Assembly (NCBI GenBank): GCA_902777325.1
Contig: CACYTH010000015.1
Coordinates: 62,001 to 126,000 of the forward strand
DNA: 64,000 nucleotides
Direction: 5' to 3'
DNA from: an uncultured Coriobacteriaceae bacterium
Lineage (GTDB): Bacteria > Actinomycetota > Coriobacteriia > Coriobacteriales > Atopobiaceae
The notes beneath the pieces are model-generated. The model saw nothing but the letters and a program-made list of their open reading frames with translations. It was not told the DNA's origin and searched no databases. Below are positions 52,616 to 61,211 of the stretch, one piece after another. Numbering within the stretch: the first letter of the stretch is position 1; each line of letters starts with the position of its first letter. The translations under genes were made by a program, and so were the position numbers.

Positions 52616-52736
52616 GGGCCTGGGCGGGCTTGGGCGGGGTGGGACAGGGGACGTGCCTGGTGTCCCACTTTTGGCTTACCAAAGTGGGACACCAGGCACG
52701 TCCCCTGTCCCACCCCGCCCAAGCCCGCCCAGGCCC
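52616..52736. repeat. Long inverted repeat, family R1, copy C
   Basis: Perfect 56-bp arms (52616-52671 and 52681-52736) with a 9-bp loop. The inner 30 bp is the shared R1 unit; the outer GGGCGGGCTTGGGCGGG-type sequence is specific to this copy. It fills the 160-bp space between convergent genes. Confidence 0.95.
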
Positions 52737-52754
52737 GCCCAGGCCCGTTGCGTT

Positions 52755-54752
52755 TTACGCGCTGCCAAAGAAGGTGGCGTCAGCTTCGCGCCAGTCGGTC
52801 AAGCGCACGCCCTCGTCCTCCACGTGCATCTTCTCGCGCACGTCGTACCACTTGACGGTGTAGCCAGCCCCATGGCTGCAAAACACCGAATCCGGCGTGT
52901 TGGGCAGGTCTGCCTCCGGCTCGTACGCCACCTCCTCGATCACGCGCTCCGCATCGTGACACGGCTCGTAGCCCGCCACCTCGCAATGCAGACTCCCCAA
53001 CCCGCGCGTGTACGCACTCACCTCCAGCGCATACGAGCGCATCTCCGACACGGGCACCGTTCCCTCGATGAGCGTCATCTCGCCGCGCACCTCGGGCGTC
53101 CCAAACGACGCACTCATCCGCTGCAGGTCCGAGAGCGCCCGACCCACACGATCCGACGGCACCTCCAGCGCAAACCGGTACCACGGCTCTAGCAGCACGC
53201 ACGAACCCTGCTCGCGCGCCAGCATCAGCCCCTGCCGGATGGCCCGGTACGTCGCCTGCCTAAAGTCGCCGCCCTCGGTGTGCTTGGGATGCGCACGCCC
53301 AGCCACCAGCGTTATCCGCACGTCCGTGAGAGGAACGCCTGTCAGCACGCCCGCATGCTCGCGCTCCATCGCATTGGTCAGAATCAGCCGCTGCCAGTTG
53401 CGGTCGAGGTCATCCTCGGGACACCGGCTGCCAAACTGCACGCCCGCACCCCGCGGCAGGGGCTCCAGCAGCAGGTGCGCCTCCGCATAGTGGCGCAGCG
53501 GCTCAAAGTGCCCCACGCCCATCGCCGGCGCGTCGATGGTCTCCAGATACCGCACGCCTGCCATGCCAAAGCCCACGTCAAGCCCAAAGCGCTCGCGCAG
53601 CGTCTCGCGCACCACCTCAAGCTGAATCTCGCCCATCAGGCGCAGCCGCACCTCCTGCAGCTGCTCGCTCCACGCCACGCCCAGGCACGGGTCCTCGTCG
53701 GCCAGCTCGCGCAGCGCCGCCAGCACCGCATGCACGTCACAGCCCTGCGGCTCCACGCGGTACGCCAGCACCGGAATCAGTCGCGGGCCCTCCCCCGCCG
53801 GCTCCGCGCCAAGCACGTCACCCGGCAGCACATGGGTGAGCCCCGTCACCGCGCACAGCTGCCCCGCAACCGCAGAAGGCGCAATCTCAAGCCGCGTACC
53901 TGCACAAACGCGCACCTGATCCACCTTCTCGCGCCACGGCTTTCCCCGCGAGACGCCCTCCAGCACGCTACGCGCCACCAGCTCGCCGCCGGTCACCTTG
54001 AGCCACGCCAGCCGCTCGCCCCGCACGCCATGCGTCACCTTGAACACGCGCGCGGCAAACTCGTCCGGCCACGCGCGCTCCTCGGCGAGCTCAACCAGCC
54101 GGTCGAGCAGCGTCTCCACGCCCTGCAGCCGCAGCGCCGAGCCAAACACGCACGGCACCGCCTTGCGCGCAGCAACCAGCGAGCGCCGCATGCCCGGCCC
54201 AAGCTCTCCGCCAAGCAGGTACTCGTCGAGCGCCTCCTCGTCGGTCATCGCCATGGCCTCAAGCGTGTCCGCGCCGAAGCCGCTGGTAACGTCCACGCAT
54301 CCCGCCGACAGCCGCTCGTTAAGCTCGGCCAGCACGCGTGCCTGGTCAGCCCCCGCAAGGTCCATCTTGTTCACAAACACAAACGTGGGAATCCCGCGCT
54401 GCTCAAGCAGCCGCCACATGGTCTTGGTGTGCCCCTGCACGCCGTCGTTGGCGCCCACCACCAAAATCGCGCAGTCAAGCGCCTGCAGCGTCCGCTCGGC
54501 CTCTGCCGAGAAGTCCACGTGCCCTGGGGTATCCACCAGCGTAATCTGCGTTTCGCCCCATACAAGCGACGCCTGGTTGGAGAAGATCGTGATTCCGCGC
54601 CGGCGTTCCATCTCGTCAGTGTCCAGGTGTGCGCTACCGTGGTCCACACGCCCGAGATGGCGAATCGTGCCCGCCTGGTAGAGCATCGCCTCGGCTAGCG
54701 TCGTCTTTCCCGCGTCGACATGCGCCAGAATGCCGACGACCAGCTGCCTCAT
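52755..54752 (-). CDS. TetM/TetO-like ribosomal-protection-type GTPase
   Basis: The 665-residue EF-G-like protein has G1 AHVDAGKT (residues 10-17), G2 RRRGITI, G3 DTPGHVDF and G4 NKMD. Domains II-V have EF-G/TetM order, and the segment PDSVFCSHGAGYTVKW is typical of the RPP-like branch. Length is close to TetM (about 639). I do not assign resistance: the protein is divergent from TetM by eye, and it may be a housekeeping paralogue. It is preceded by R2 and followed by R1 inverted repeats. Confidence 0.85.
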   Translation of the reverse strand: MRQLVVGILAHVDAGKTTLAEAMLYQAGTIRHLGRVDHGSAHLDTDEMERRRGITIFSNQASLVWGETQITLVDTPGHVDFSAEAERTLQALDCAILVVGANDGVQGHTKTMWRLLEQRGIPTFVFVNKMDLAGADQARVLAELNERLSAGCVDVTSGFGADTLEAMAMTDEEALDEYLLGGELGPGMRRSLVAARKAVPCVFGSALRLQGVETLLDRLVELAEERAWPDEFAARVFKVTHGVRGERLAWLKVTGGELVARSVLEGVSRGKPWREKVDQVRVCAGTRLEIAPSAVAGQLCAVTGLTHVLPGDVLGAEPAGEGPRLIPVLAYRVEPQGCDVHAVLAALRELADEDPCLGVAWSEQLQEVRLRLMGEIQLEVVRETLRERFGLDVGFGMAGVRYLETIDAPAMGVGHFEPLRHYAEAHLLLEPLPRGAGVQFGSRCPEDDLDRNWQRLILTNAMEREHAGVLTGVPLTDVRITLVAGRAHPKHTEGGDFRQATYRAIRQGLMLAREQGSCVLLEPWYRFALEVPSDRVGRALSDLQRMSASFGTPEVRGEMTLIEGTVPVSEMRSYALEVSAYTRGLGSLHCEVAGYEPCHDAERVIEEVAYEPEADLPNTPDSVFCSHGAGYTVKWYDVREKMHVEDEGVRLTDWREADATFFGSA

Positions 54753-54795
54753 GCGCGACTCTCCTCACTCTTTAGGGGCACGTGAATAGCGTACA

Positions 54796-54871
54796 TGACA
54801 CAGTCGCTCCGTGGGAGTTTGTGTGTCACCTCGCTGGGTGACACACAAACTCCCACGGAGCGACTGTGTCA
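54796..54871. repeat. Long inverted repeat, family R2, double copy
   Basis: Perfect 35-bp arms (54796-54830 and 54837-54871), loop of 6. Each arm is itself a hairpin unit TGACACA...CTCC GTG GGAG...TGTGTCA. It fills the spacer between the C39-like gene and the GTPase gene. A single unit of the same family is at 62706. Confidence 0.92.
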
Positions 54872-54880
54872 CTCGCGAGA

Positions 54881-55501
54881 TCAGGCGGAATACCAGCGCA
54901 CGGGCGCATCGTCAGTACGCCACATGAGCACCGCGTCACGTCCCGACATGGCATCGAGCGAATAACTCACGGCGTTGGGGTCGTCGAGCACGCTCCTGCT
55001 GACCACGCGGTTGTACGAGAACGGATGCTCGTCATCCCACCGCACACCCTCGTCCGGTATGGGGAATCGCGTGGGCGGATAGACCTCGTAGGAGGGGTCA
55101 AACAGGTACACGGACTCGTCGTCGATGCCCGTCATCAGCACGTAGTGGTCGTAGGTCAGGCGAATGCCGCACACCGCAACCGCACCGGTGCGCAGGCCCT
55201 GTACCAGCGGCGACTCCTCGTCCATGGAGACGAGGTCACCCTGGATGGCCAGGCAGTGGATGGGGAACCCGGCCTTGACCAGGTAGTCGTTGCACCAAGC
55301 TGCCATGAAGGCGAGCGAATGCATGGACGTCCCGCGGAAGTAGCCGTTGACCGCAAGGTTGCAGTCGCCCGTCACACGCGTGACGTAGTCGATCACCTGG
55401 GGCGGGATCTCGCTGCGGTCGTAGAGGTACATGAACGCATTGACAAGCGAGGTCTTGCCGCAATCCGCGTCGGTTGCCTGATAGCGCAGGGGTGACTTCA
55501 T
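54881..55501 (-). CDS. C39-like cysteine-peptidase-fold protein
   Basis: The 206-residue protein has a papain/C39-like triad arrangement: YQATDADCGKTSLVNAF (Cys), LTYDHYVLMTGID (His) and YLFDPSY (Asp). There is no signal peptide or membrane segment, so it is probably cytosolic, unlike bacteriocin-processing C39 proteases, which are fused to ABC exporters. Substrate unknown. It lies 128 bp upstream of the GTPase gene, with an R2 repeat between. Confidence 0.75.
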   Translation of the reverse strand: MKSPLRYQATDADCGKTSLVNAFMYLYDRSEIPPQVIDYVTRVTGDCNLAVNGYFRGTSMHSLAFMAAWCNDYLVKAGFPIHCLAIQGDLVSMDEESPLVQGLRTGAVAVCGIRLTYDHYVLMTGIDDESVYLFDPSYEVYPPTRFPIPDEGVRWDDEHPFSYNRVVSRSVLDDPNAVSYSLDAMSGRDAVLMWRTDDAPVRWYSA

Positions 55502-55609
55502 GCCTCACTCCTTCTTGCGTGCATTTGTGATGTGGCACGTATCATACCGCGACAGGCGCGCCTGACACGCCCAAGGGGCAATCGCTCGTCAAACGTTAAC
55601 CCTCGACGC

Positions 55610-55639
55610 AAAAGGGCCGCCGGCAAGCACCGACGGCCC
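55610..55639 (-). terminator. Terminator of the alpha/beta hydrolase gene
   Basis: GGGCCGTCGG...CCGGCGGCCC (55630-55639 with 55614-55623), loop of 6, is followed by TTTTGCG on the minus strand, about 40 bp past the stop. Confidence 0.85.
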
Positions 55640-55679
55640 AACAGCACCATCTGTAACCGGGCGTGCGCCCGTGCCGCAC

Positions 55680-56606
55680 CTACGCCTTGAGGTCCAGCCA
55701 CTCCAGGATGGTCTCCTCGACGTCAAACTTGATGTCGTCGTAGTTGTGGATCTCGTGACGGTAGCCGCTCCACAGCTGCGTGGTCACGTCGTGACCGGTG
55801 GCATGCAGCCAGTTGGCCACCTGGTAGACGCCCTCACCGTAGTTGCCCACCGGGTCCTGGTCGCCGGCGATGAGCAGGATGGGCAGGTCGGTGGGCACCT
55901 TCTCGGCCCACTCGGTACCCTCGATGCACAGCATCATGTCGATGAAGTCGCGCATGCTGATGTTGTGCGTGGGATGCGTGAACGCGTCAAACGGGTCCTC
56001 GGCGTGGTCCTTCTGCACCCACGGGTCGTGGCAGATCCACTCGTTGCCCAGCTTGGCACCCTCCTCGCAGCGCGCGAACATCCAGCCGAAGAGCGCCGCG
56101 GTCACGCTGGGATCGGACTCGTGGGCCTTGCCGGCCTGCACCAGCTCGTCGGCCATTGCGCGGGCCTCGGCAGTGGACTCAAACACGCCCGTCGTGCCGC
56201 AGTAGATGACGCCGTCCAGCTCGTCGCCGTACTTGGCGCTGAAGTCGCGCGCGATCATCGAGCCCATGGAGTGGCCAAACATGTAGTACGGCAGGTCGGG
56301 GTACTTCTCGGTGACGCAGTCCTTGAAGAGCTTCTCGTCTTCCATCATGGTGTGCGGACCGGCGTCACCCCAGTCGCCCCAGGTGTCGTTGGCTATGGCC
56401 GTGGCACCATGACCCACGTGGTCGTTGGCGGCCACGATGTAGCCGGCGTCCATGAGCGCCACGATGAGGTGGAAGTACCTGCGCGAATGCTCGCCAAAGC
56501 CGTGGATGAGCTGGACGATGCCCGTCGGCGCGCAGGCGGGGACATAGATCCAGCCAGTCACCTGATCGCGGCCATTGGACGACGGAAACGTAATCTCATG
56601 CAGCAT
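55680..56606 (-). CDS. Alpha/beta hydrolase, monoacylglycerol-lipase-like
   Basis: The 308-residue protein has the serine-nucleophile elbow GHSMGS, oxyanion region LIHGFGEHSRRY, acid in AGDQDPVGN and catalytic His in GYRHEIHN. These match lysophospholipase/monoacylglycerol-lipase-type hydrolases (Hydrolase_4). No signal peptide is seen. It is a single gene with its own terminator; substrate unassigned. Confidence 0.88.
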   Translation of the reverse strand: MLHEITFPSSNGRDQVTGWIYVPACAPTGIVQLIHGFGEHSRRYFHLIVALMDAGYIVAANDHVGHGATAIANDTWGDWGDAGPHTMMEDEKLFKDCVTEKYPDLPYYMFGHSMGSMIARDFSAKYGDELDGVIYCGTTGVFESTAEARAMADELVQAGKAHESDPSVTAALFGWMFARCEEGAKLGNEWICHDPWVQKDHAEDPFDAFTHPTHNISMRDFIDMMLCIEGTEWAEKVPTDLPILLIAGDQDPVGNYGEGVYQVANWLHATGHDVTTQLWSGYRHEIHNYDDIKFDVEETILEWLDLKA

Positions 56607-56670
56607 GGAAGTCCCCTCTCACTCGTCTGACAACTGGGCCTGCATTGGGTCCATTATCTGCTCAAACAGC

Positions 56671-56700
56671 GCGCCTCCCCGACCTTTGTCGGGGAGGCGC
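56671..56700. terminator. Strong hairpin between the AAA_28 gene and the hydrolase gene
   Basis: A perfect 13-bp stem GCGCCTCCCCGAC/GTCGGGGAGGCGC with a 4-base loop lies past the AAA_28 gene (minus). The following TGTTTGAG is only weakly U-rich. Confidence 0.6.
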
Positions 56701-56774
56701 ATGAGGTGCGGGGTGTGTGGCGGGGCGCTGATACGGCAGAGGCAGCGCGCGGCCACCGGCAGGCTCAGCAGCAG

Positions 56775-57362
56775 CTACGCCTTGGTGTTTGTGGCGGCGA
56801 GAACCGCGGCCACGGCACGGTCCAGCTTGTCCTGGAAGGTACCCTGGTTGTCGATGATCTGCAGGTTGGGGTGACCAGCCCAGCCGGCCTGCAGCGCGTG
56901 GTCCACGCGCACGGCCTCCTCCACGCCCTCAAGGCGATGCTCGTTGGTCTCGTGGGAGAAGAAGGTCTCCGCGCCGATGGCGGCCGTCACCAGGTGCACC
57001 ACCGCGTCGTAGCGCGCGTAGGCGTCCTCGCGGGTCATGCCACGCTCCGCCAGGAGCATGTCGAGCTCGTCGTCGGGCAGGTAGCCGGCGTTGTCCATGA
57101 GGCCTCGGTCGAGCAGGACCACCGCGTCATCGGACATGCTGGAGAGACGGTCCTCCTTCTCCAGCTGCAGGTCAAACACGTGACGCTGGAACCCAAGCAC
57201 GCTGCCGCAGCTGTCGGGCGTGATGCCCTGTGCCAGAAGCTCCGTCGCGCACTCGTTTACCAGCACGACCTCGCGCCCGCGCCCGACAAACGCGGCTGCC
57301 AGCAGACCCATGAGCGTGGTCTTGCCGGCGCAGGGGCCTCCCGTGATGACGATCTTGGGCAT
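56775..57362 (-). CDS. AAA_28-type P-loop ATPase/kinase
   Basis: The 195-residue protein starts MPKIVITGGPCAGKTTLM, a Walker A. It has VVLLDRGLMDNAGYL (Walker B-like) and FSHETNEHRLE, both typical of AAA_28 proteins annotated as ATP-binding or NadR-like kinases. The start at 57362 has AAAGGAGG upstream. Substrate unknown. Confidence 0.8.
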   Translation of the reverse strand: MPKIVITGGPCAGKTTLMGLLAAAFVGRGREVVLVNECATELLAQGITPDSCGSVLGFQRHVFDLQLEKEDRLSSMSDDAVVLLDRGLMDNAGYLPDDELDMLLAERGMTREDAYARYDAVVHLVTAAIGAETFFSHETNEHRLEGVEEAVRVDHALQAGWAGHPNLQIIDNQGTFQDKLDRAVAAVLAATNTKA

Positions 57363-57545
57363 GACGGACCTCCTTTGCGTATTGTGTCCACACACCACTA
57401 TACGAGAAACTCGCTGGCATGGCATGCTCGACGGCAGTCCATCTGTGGTCATGCTGGCTGCAATTTTGATACCCGCAGATACGCAAGCAGGCCCGCACCC
57501 AAAGCGCGAGCCCGTCCACTTCTCATAAGCCGTTTTTGGTGCCAG

Positions 57546-58361
57546 CTAGCCAAGCAGCAGCTGCTCCAGCATGCGCGCCACGCCGCTCTCGGCATTGGTC
57601 CACGGCACCTCATGCGCTGCCGCCAGCTTGACCTCAGGCTCGGCGTTTGCCATGGCATACGACTGCTCGACGGCACTGAGCATGTCAATGTCGTTTTGCC
57701 CGTCGCCAAAGGCGACAGCCTGCTCAGGCGTCACGCCGTAGTGCTCGCAAAGCAGCCGCACCGCACGGCTCTTGCTCACGTCGCCGGCCATGACCTCGCA
57801 AAGGATGTCACTCGAGCGCACGGCCGTCAGGTGCGGGAAGCGCTCCGACACCATCTGCTGCGCCTGGAGGATGTCTGCCGGCTCGCCCATCAGCAGAAAC
57901 TTGTGCACGCCACGCTCGCCAAACTCGCCGGCCAGGTTACGGCTGGCCTTGGACGAGGCCATGACAAGGTACTCCTCGCGCATGATGCGCGGGTCGCTGC
58001 GGCTGTCCACGATCCACGTGTGGAAGCCATAGGTGCCCACCGTGATGTGCGGCAGCTCGCGCTCGAGGTACGCCTTTATCTCCAGCGCATCATCCAGGGG
58101 AATCGTGCTGCTAAAGAGCTCGTTGCCCTCCTCGTCCAGCACGTAGGCGCCCGAGTAGCACGCAAGCGGCCCGCTAAAGCCCAGGGCCTGCTGGATGGGA
58201 TAGAGCCCCTCGGGCGAGCGTGCCGAAACCAGGCAGATGGGCACACGATCGGCAACGGCCCTGATGGTGGCCCCACTCTCGGGGATCGGATGGTGCTCGT
58301 CGTCGACAAACGTGCCGTCGACGTCAGAAAACACGATTCTGATGCCATCAGTGTCAATCAT
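57546..58361 (-). CDS. Cof-type HAD-superfamily phosphatase
   Basis: The 271-residue protein has motif I FSDVDGTFVDD, motif II LVSARSPEG, a lysine in the MAGDVSKSRAV segment and motif IV GDGQNDIDML, typical of Cof/YbiV sugar phosphatases. The cap domain is of type C2. It lies downstream of the PTS cluster, but the substrate is unknown. Confidence 0.92.
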   Translation of the reverse strand: MIDTDGIRIVFSDVDGTFVDDEHHPIPESGATIRAVADRVPICLVSARSPEGLYPIQQALGFSGPLACYSGAYVLDEEGNELFSSTIPLDDALEIKAYLERELPHITVGTYGFHTWIVDSRSDPRIMREEYLVMASSKASRNLAGEFGERGVHKFLLMGEPADILQAQQMVSERFPHLTAVRSSDILCEVMAGDVSKSRAVRLLCEHYGVTPEQAVAFGDGQNDIDMLSAVEQSYAMANAEPEVKLAAAHEVPWTNAESGVARMLEQLLLG

Positions 58362-58385
58362 GGGGTCTCTCCTGCCTCTTTGTGA

Positions 58386-58425
58386 ATAAAAGGGCGCCCC
58401 ATGCGGGGAGGGACCGCATGGGGCG
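58386..58425 (-). terminator. Terminator of the PTS-linked small membrane protein gene
   Basis: CGCCCCATGCGG/CCGCATGGGGCG (58414-58425 with 58395-58406) is followed by CCCTTTTATTC on the minus strand. It ends the transcript that runs from the PTS genes into the 118-residue gene. Confidence 0.85.
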
Positions 58426-58476
58426 AGGGAAGGGAACCGCGCATTGCAGGTAGCCCGCTAAAACCACCAGCAAGCG

Positions 58477-58833
58477 CTAAGAAGGAGTCTTTTCGCTCTT
58501 ACGCTTCTCGAGCTCGGCCAGCATGGCCTGAACATTGGCCCGCCCGTGCGAGATGCCCGTTCTGAGCACGATCACACAGACAAACGCCAGCACTCCTAGC
58601 ACGATGCCCAGCACGCCGGGCACCAGTCCTCCGCCTTCGGCAAAACCCCAATAGCCGAGGAGCGCGGCAAGCGCAAGAGCGGAGTAGACGAGTCGAAGCC
58701 AGACTTCGAGGCGCTGGATTGCCAGCGTCTGGGCACGCGCCTCCGCCACCACTGGGTCGTCTGACTCAGTCCAGGCACGACGGTACAGGGTGGGACCGTC
58801 TTGCCCACGGCGGAACATGTCGCGCAAACCCAT
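58477..58833 (-). CDS. Small membrane protein, function unknown
   Basis: The 118-residue protein has a charged N-terminal part, two membrane segments (about 44-62 and 69-91) and a charged C-terminus. No family is recognised. GGAG precedes the ATG. It begins 24 bp after the PTS IID gene and shares its terminator, so it is probably cotranscribed and may accompany the permease. Confidence 0.65.
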   Translation of the reverse strand: MGLRDMFRRGQDGPTLYRRAWTESDDPVVAEARAQTLAIQRLEVWLRLVYSALALAALLGYWGFAEGGGLVPGVLGIVLGVLAFVCVIVLRTGISHGRANVQAMLAELEKRKSEKTPS

Positions 58834-58857
58834 CTCGTCTACTCCGTCCGAGAGTTA

Positions 58858-59684
58858 CTAGTAGGACAGACCCGGGTCGAAGAAGCCGAGCAGAACGCCC
58901 ACGAGAGCAACGACCACGAGCAGGCCCATGACGACGGTCGGCGACATCTTGCGCTTGGTCATGAGATACCAGCACAGCCACACGAAGAAGATGTTGAGGA
59001 ACTTCGGGAAGATGGAGTCGAGGGTGTCCTGGAGCACCAGGCCGCTGTCAGCGGAGAACTGGAAGCTCAGGGCAGTGGTGATGTTGATCCAGGTAGCGGC
59101 AACGGCGCCGATGACCATGGTGCCGACCATGACGATGGAGTCACGGAGAGCTGCGGACTGCGGACCGACGAGGGCCTCGACGGCGGAACCACCGCATAGC
59201 CCTGGTCGAAGGCGAACTTCATGCCGAAGTACATGGCCAGGTTCCACACGAGGATGTAGAACAGGGGGCCAAGCACGCTGCCGCCGGTGGAGAGACCAAG
59301 GGCGATGCCGAGCAGGATGGGGATGAAGGTGCCGACGATGATGGAGTCGCCGAGGCCGGCGAGCGGGCCCATCAGACCGGCGCGGATGCCGTTGATGGTG
59401 TCGTCGTCCAGGGGCTCACCGTTGGCGCGGGCCTCCTCAAGACCGACGGTCAGGCCGACAACCATGGTGCCGATCTGGGGCTCGGTGTTGAAGAAGGTGC
59501 GATAGGTGCTGAGGTACTTGACCTTGTCCTCGTCGTTGTCATACAGCTCGTCCACGACGGGCAGCATGGCGGCAAGGTAGCCGAAGGTCTGCATGTGCTC
59601 CTGCGAGAAGCAGGTGAGGTTACCGTAAATCCAGCGAAGGAACGCGCTCTTGCGCGCTGCAGCGGAGACTTTCTTCTCAGCCAT
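58858..59684 (-). pseudogene. PTS mannose/sorbose-family IID component, one-base frame break near 59190
   Basis: The IID membrane component pairs with IIC to form the sugar channel. The N-terminal part (MAEKKVSAAARKSAFLRW to FAFDQGYAV) and the C-terminal part (GSAVEALVGPQSAALRDSIV to FFDPGLSY) together make a normal IID of about 275 residues. The frame slips because GTGGTTCC would need one more G (GTGGGTTCC). It starts 2 bp after the IIC stop with AGGAGGA overlapping. A sequencing or assembly slip is most likely; otherwise the system would be inactive. Confidence 0.88.
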
Positions 59685-59686
59685 AA

Positions 59687-60550
59687 TTAGATGTCCTCCT
59701 CTTCCTCATCGTCGAAGGCTGCACCAGCGGCAGCGACGGCGGGACGGGCGAGCTTGAGCTGCTCGATCTTGAAGTTGATCAGAGCGAAGAACACGGCGAT
59801 GACAGCCGAGCAGATGAGGTTGCAGCCCATGACTGCAGCCAGAATGAAGCCGAAGGCGAAGGTGACCCAGTCGAGCGGCTTCTGGATGACCTGCTTGCAC
59901 AGAATTGCGATACCGACTGCGGGAAGCAGCGAGCCGACCGTGAACAGGGTCTTCATGGCAACGCCGTCCATGGGCAGGTAGTCCTTCATCAGGCCGACCA
60001 TCGACTCACCGGCGAGGCAGATGACCACGGTGGGGATGAAGGAGAATGCGATGTGGCTGATCCAGGGCAGCACGAAGTCGACCATCGGGATGGTCTTCTT
60101 GATGGTTGCCCAGTTACCGCCGTCCATGGCCTTCCAGCCAATGCCCTGCCACACGAGGTTGAGGGTAGCAGTGCCATAGAACAGAACGGTGCCGAGCGTA
60201 CCGACGGCAGCGCCGAGGGAGGCGGCGAGACCAGCGGCGGCCTCAGAGTTGGGATCGAGGCCCTGAGCGCGGATGGCCAGGATGGCCAGGGGGATGCCGA
60301 TGTAGGTGACGGCACGAACGTCAGCGGAGACGGTGCCGCCGGGGGTGACCAGCGCGATGTAGACGAGCTGGATGGCAGCGCCCACGATGATGCCAGTCTG
60401 GATGTCGCCCAGGATGAGGCCGACGAACAGACCGCCTACGAGAGGACGACCGAGCGTGTAGTTACCGACCGTGGTGCCGCCCATGCCAGGCAGGGATGCC
60501 AAGCAGGCGAACAGGCCAAGCAGGATGGCCTGGAACATGGAAATTCCCAT
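59687..60550 (-). CDS. PTS mannose/sorbose-family IIC component
   Basis: The 287-residue membrane protein has the family pattern of hydrophobic helices starting FQAILLGLFACLASLPGMGG, with GLFVGLILGDIQTGIIVGAA and LVYIALVTPGGTVSADV. It forms the sugar-binding membrane part. It ends with an acidic tail (AFDDEEEEDI) that closely resembles the IIA tail. It lies 2 bp from IID and 111 bp downstream of IIB. Confidence 0.93.
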   Translation of the reverse strand: MGISMFQAILLGLFACLASLPGMGGTTVGNYTLGRPLVGGLFVGLILGDIQTGIIVGAAIQLVYIALVTPGGTVSADVRAVTYIGIPLAILAIRAQGLDPNSEAAAGLAASLGAAVGTLGTVLFYGTATLNLVWQGIGWKAMDGGNWATIKKTIPMVDFVLPWISHIAFSFIPTVVICLAGESMVGLMKDYLPMDGVAMKTLFTVGSLLPAVGIAILCKQVIQKPLDWVTFAFGFILAAVMGCNLICSAVIAVFFALINFKIEQLKLARPAVAAAGAAFDDEEEEDI

Positions 60551-60661
60551 GAACTCCTCCTAACCGTTTACACTTTCTACTGATGGCCCTTGCGGGCTAT
60601 TTGCCTCACCCATGGGTACGCCTGCCAGCTACTCCCATGGGTGTTGGTGCCTAAAAGCGAC

Positions 60662-61159
60662 TTACTTAACGTCGAACTGACCGCGGAACTTGGGCCACTC
60701 GCCGATCGAGGTCTCCTTGACGAGAGCGAACTCGACGGTGTAGCCAGCCTTGGTCATGTCCTCGAAGGCCTGAGCCTCCTCAGCGGTGATCGACTGGTTG
60801 TTGCCCAGCTTGACGGTGCCGGGACGGTCGTTGCAGGGACCGACGATGACGCGCTTGACATCGGAGGGCTTGAAGCCGAAGTCAACAAGGATCTCCTTCA
60901 TGTCGAGCGGGTTCTTGGTGATGAGGAAGTACTTGGTCTTGCTGGCGAGAACCTTCTCGGCGCTCTCCTTGAAGTGGTCCATGGTCCAGACGAAGATCTT
61001 CTTGTCGGGAGCGGCGCCCTTGTAGGCAGCCTTGAGGACGGGGTTGCTGGCGGCAACGTCGTTAACGGCGATGATGCCGTCGCAGGGATACTCGATGCTC
61101 CAACGGGTGACAGTCTGGCCGTGGATCATGCGGTCGTCGATGCGTACGAATGAAATCAT
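60662..61159 (-). CDS. PTS mannose/sorbose-family IIB component
   Basis: The 165-residue protein has the phosphorylation-site His13 in RIDDRMIHGQ and the IIB pattern (VNDVAASNPVLK, VIVGPCNDRPG). It receives phosphate from IIA and passes it to the sugar. AGAGGGG lies upstream of the ATG. The sugar is not identified from sequence. Confidence 0.93.
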   Translation of the reverse strand: MISFVRIDDRMIHGQTVTRWSIEYPCDGIIAVNDVAASNPVLKAAYKGAAPDKKIFVWTMDHFKESAEKVLASKTKYFLITKNPLDMKEILVDFGFKPSDVKRVIVGPCNDRPGTVKLGNNQSITAEEAQAFEDMTKAGYTVEFALVKETSIGEWPKFRGQFDVK

Positions 61160-61211
61160 GGTTCCATCCCCTCTTTTGTTACGGTCAGCCCTTCCTAGCT
61201 GGCCTTGTTAC

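Noticed and set aside
52755..54752. Tetracycline-resistance gene tet(M)-type
   Set aside because: Only the family architecture is visible; identity to known resistance genes cannot be measured here, so no resistance is claimed.
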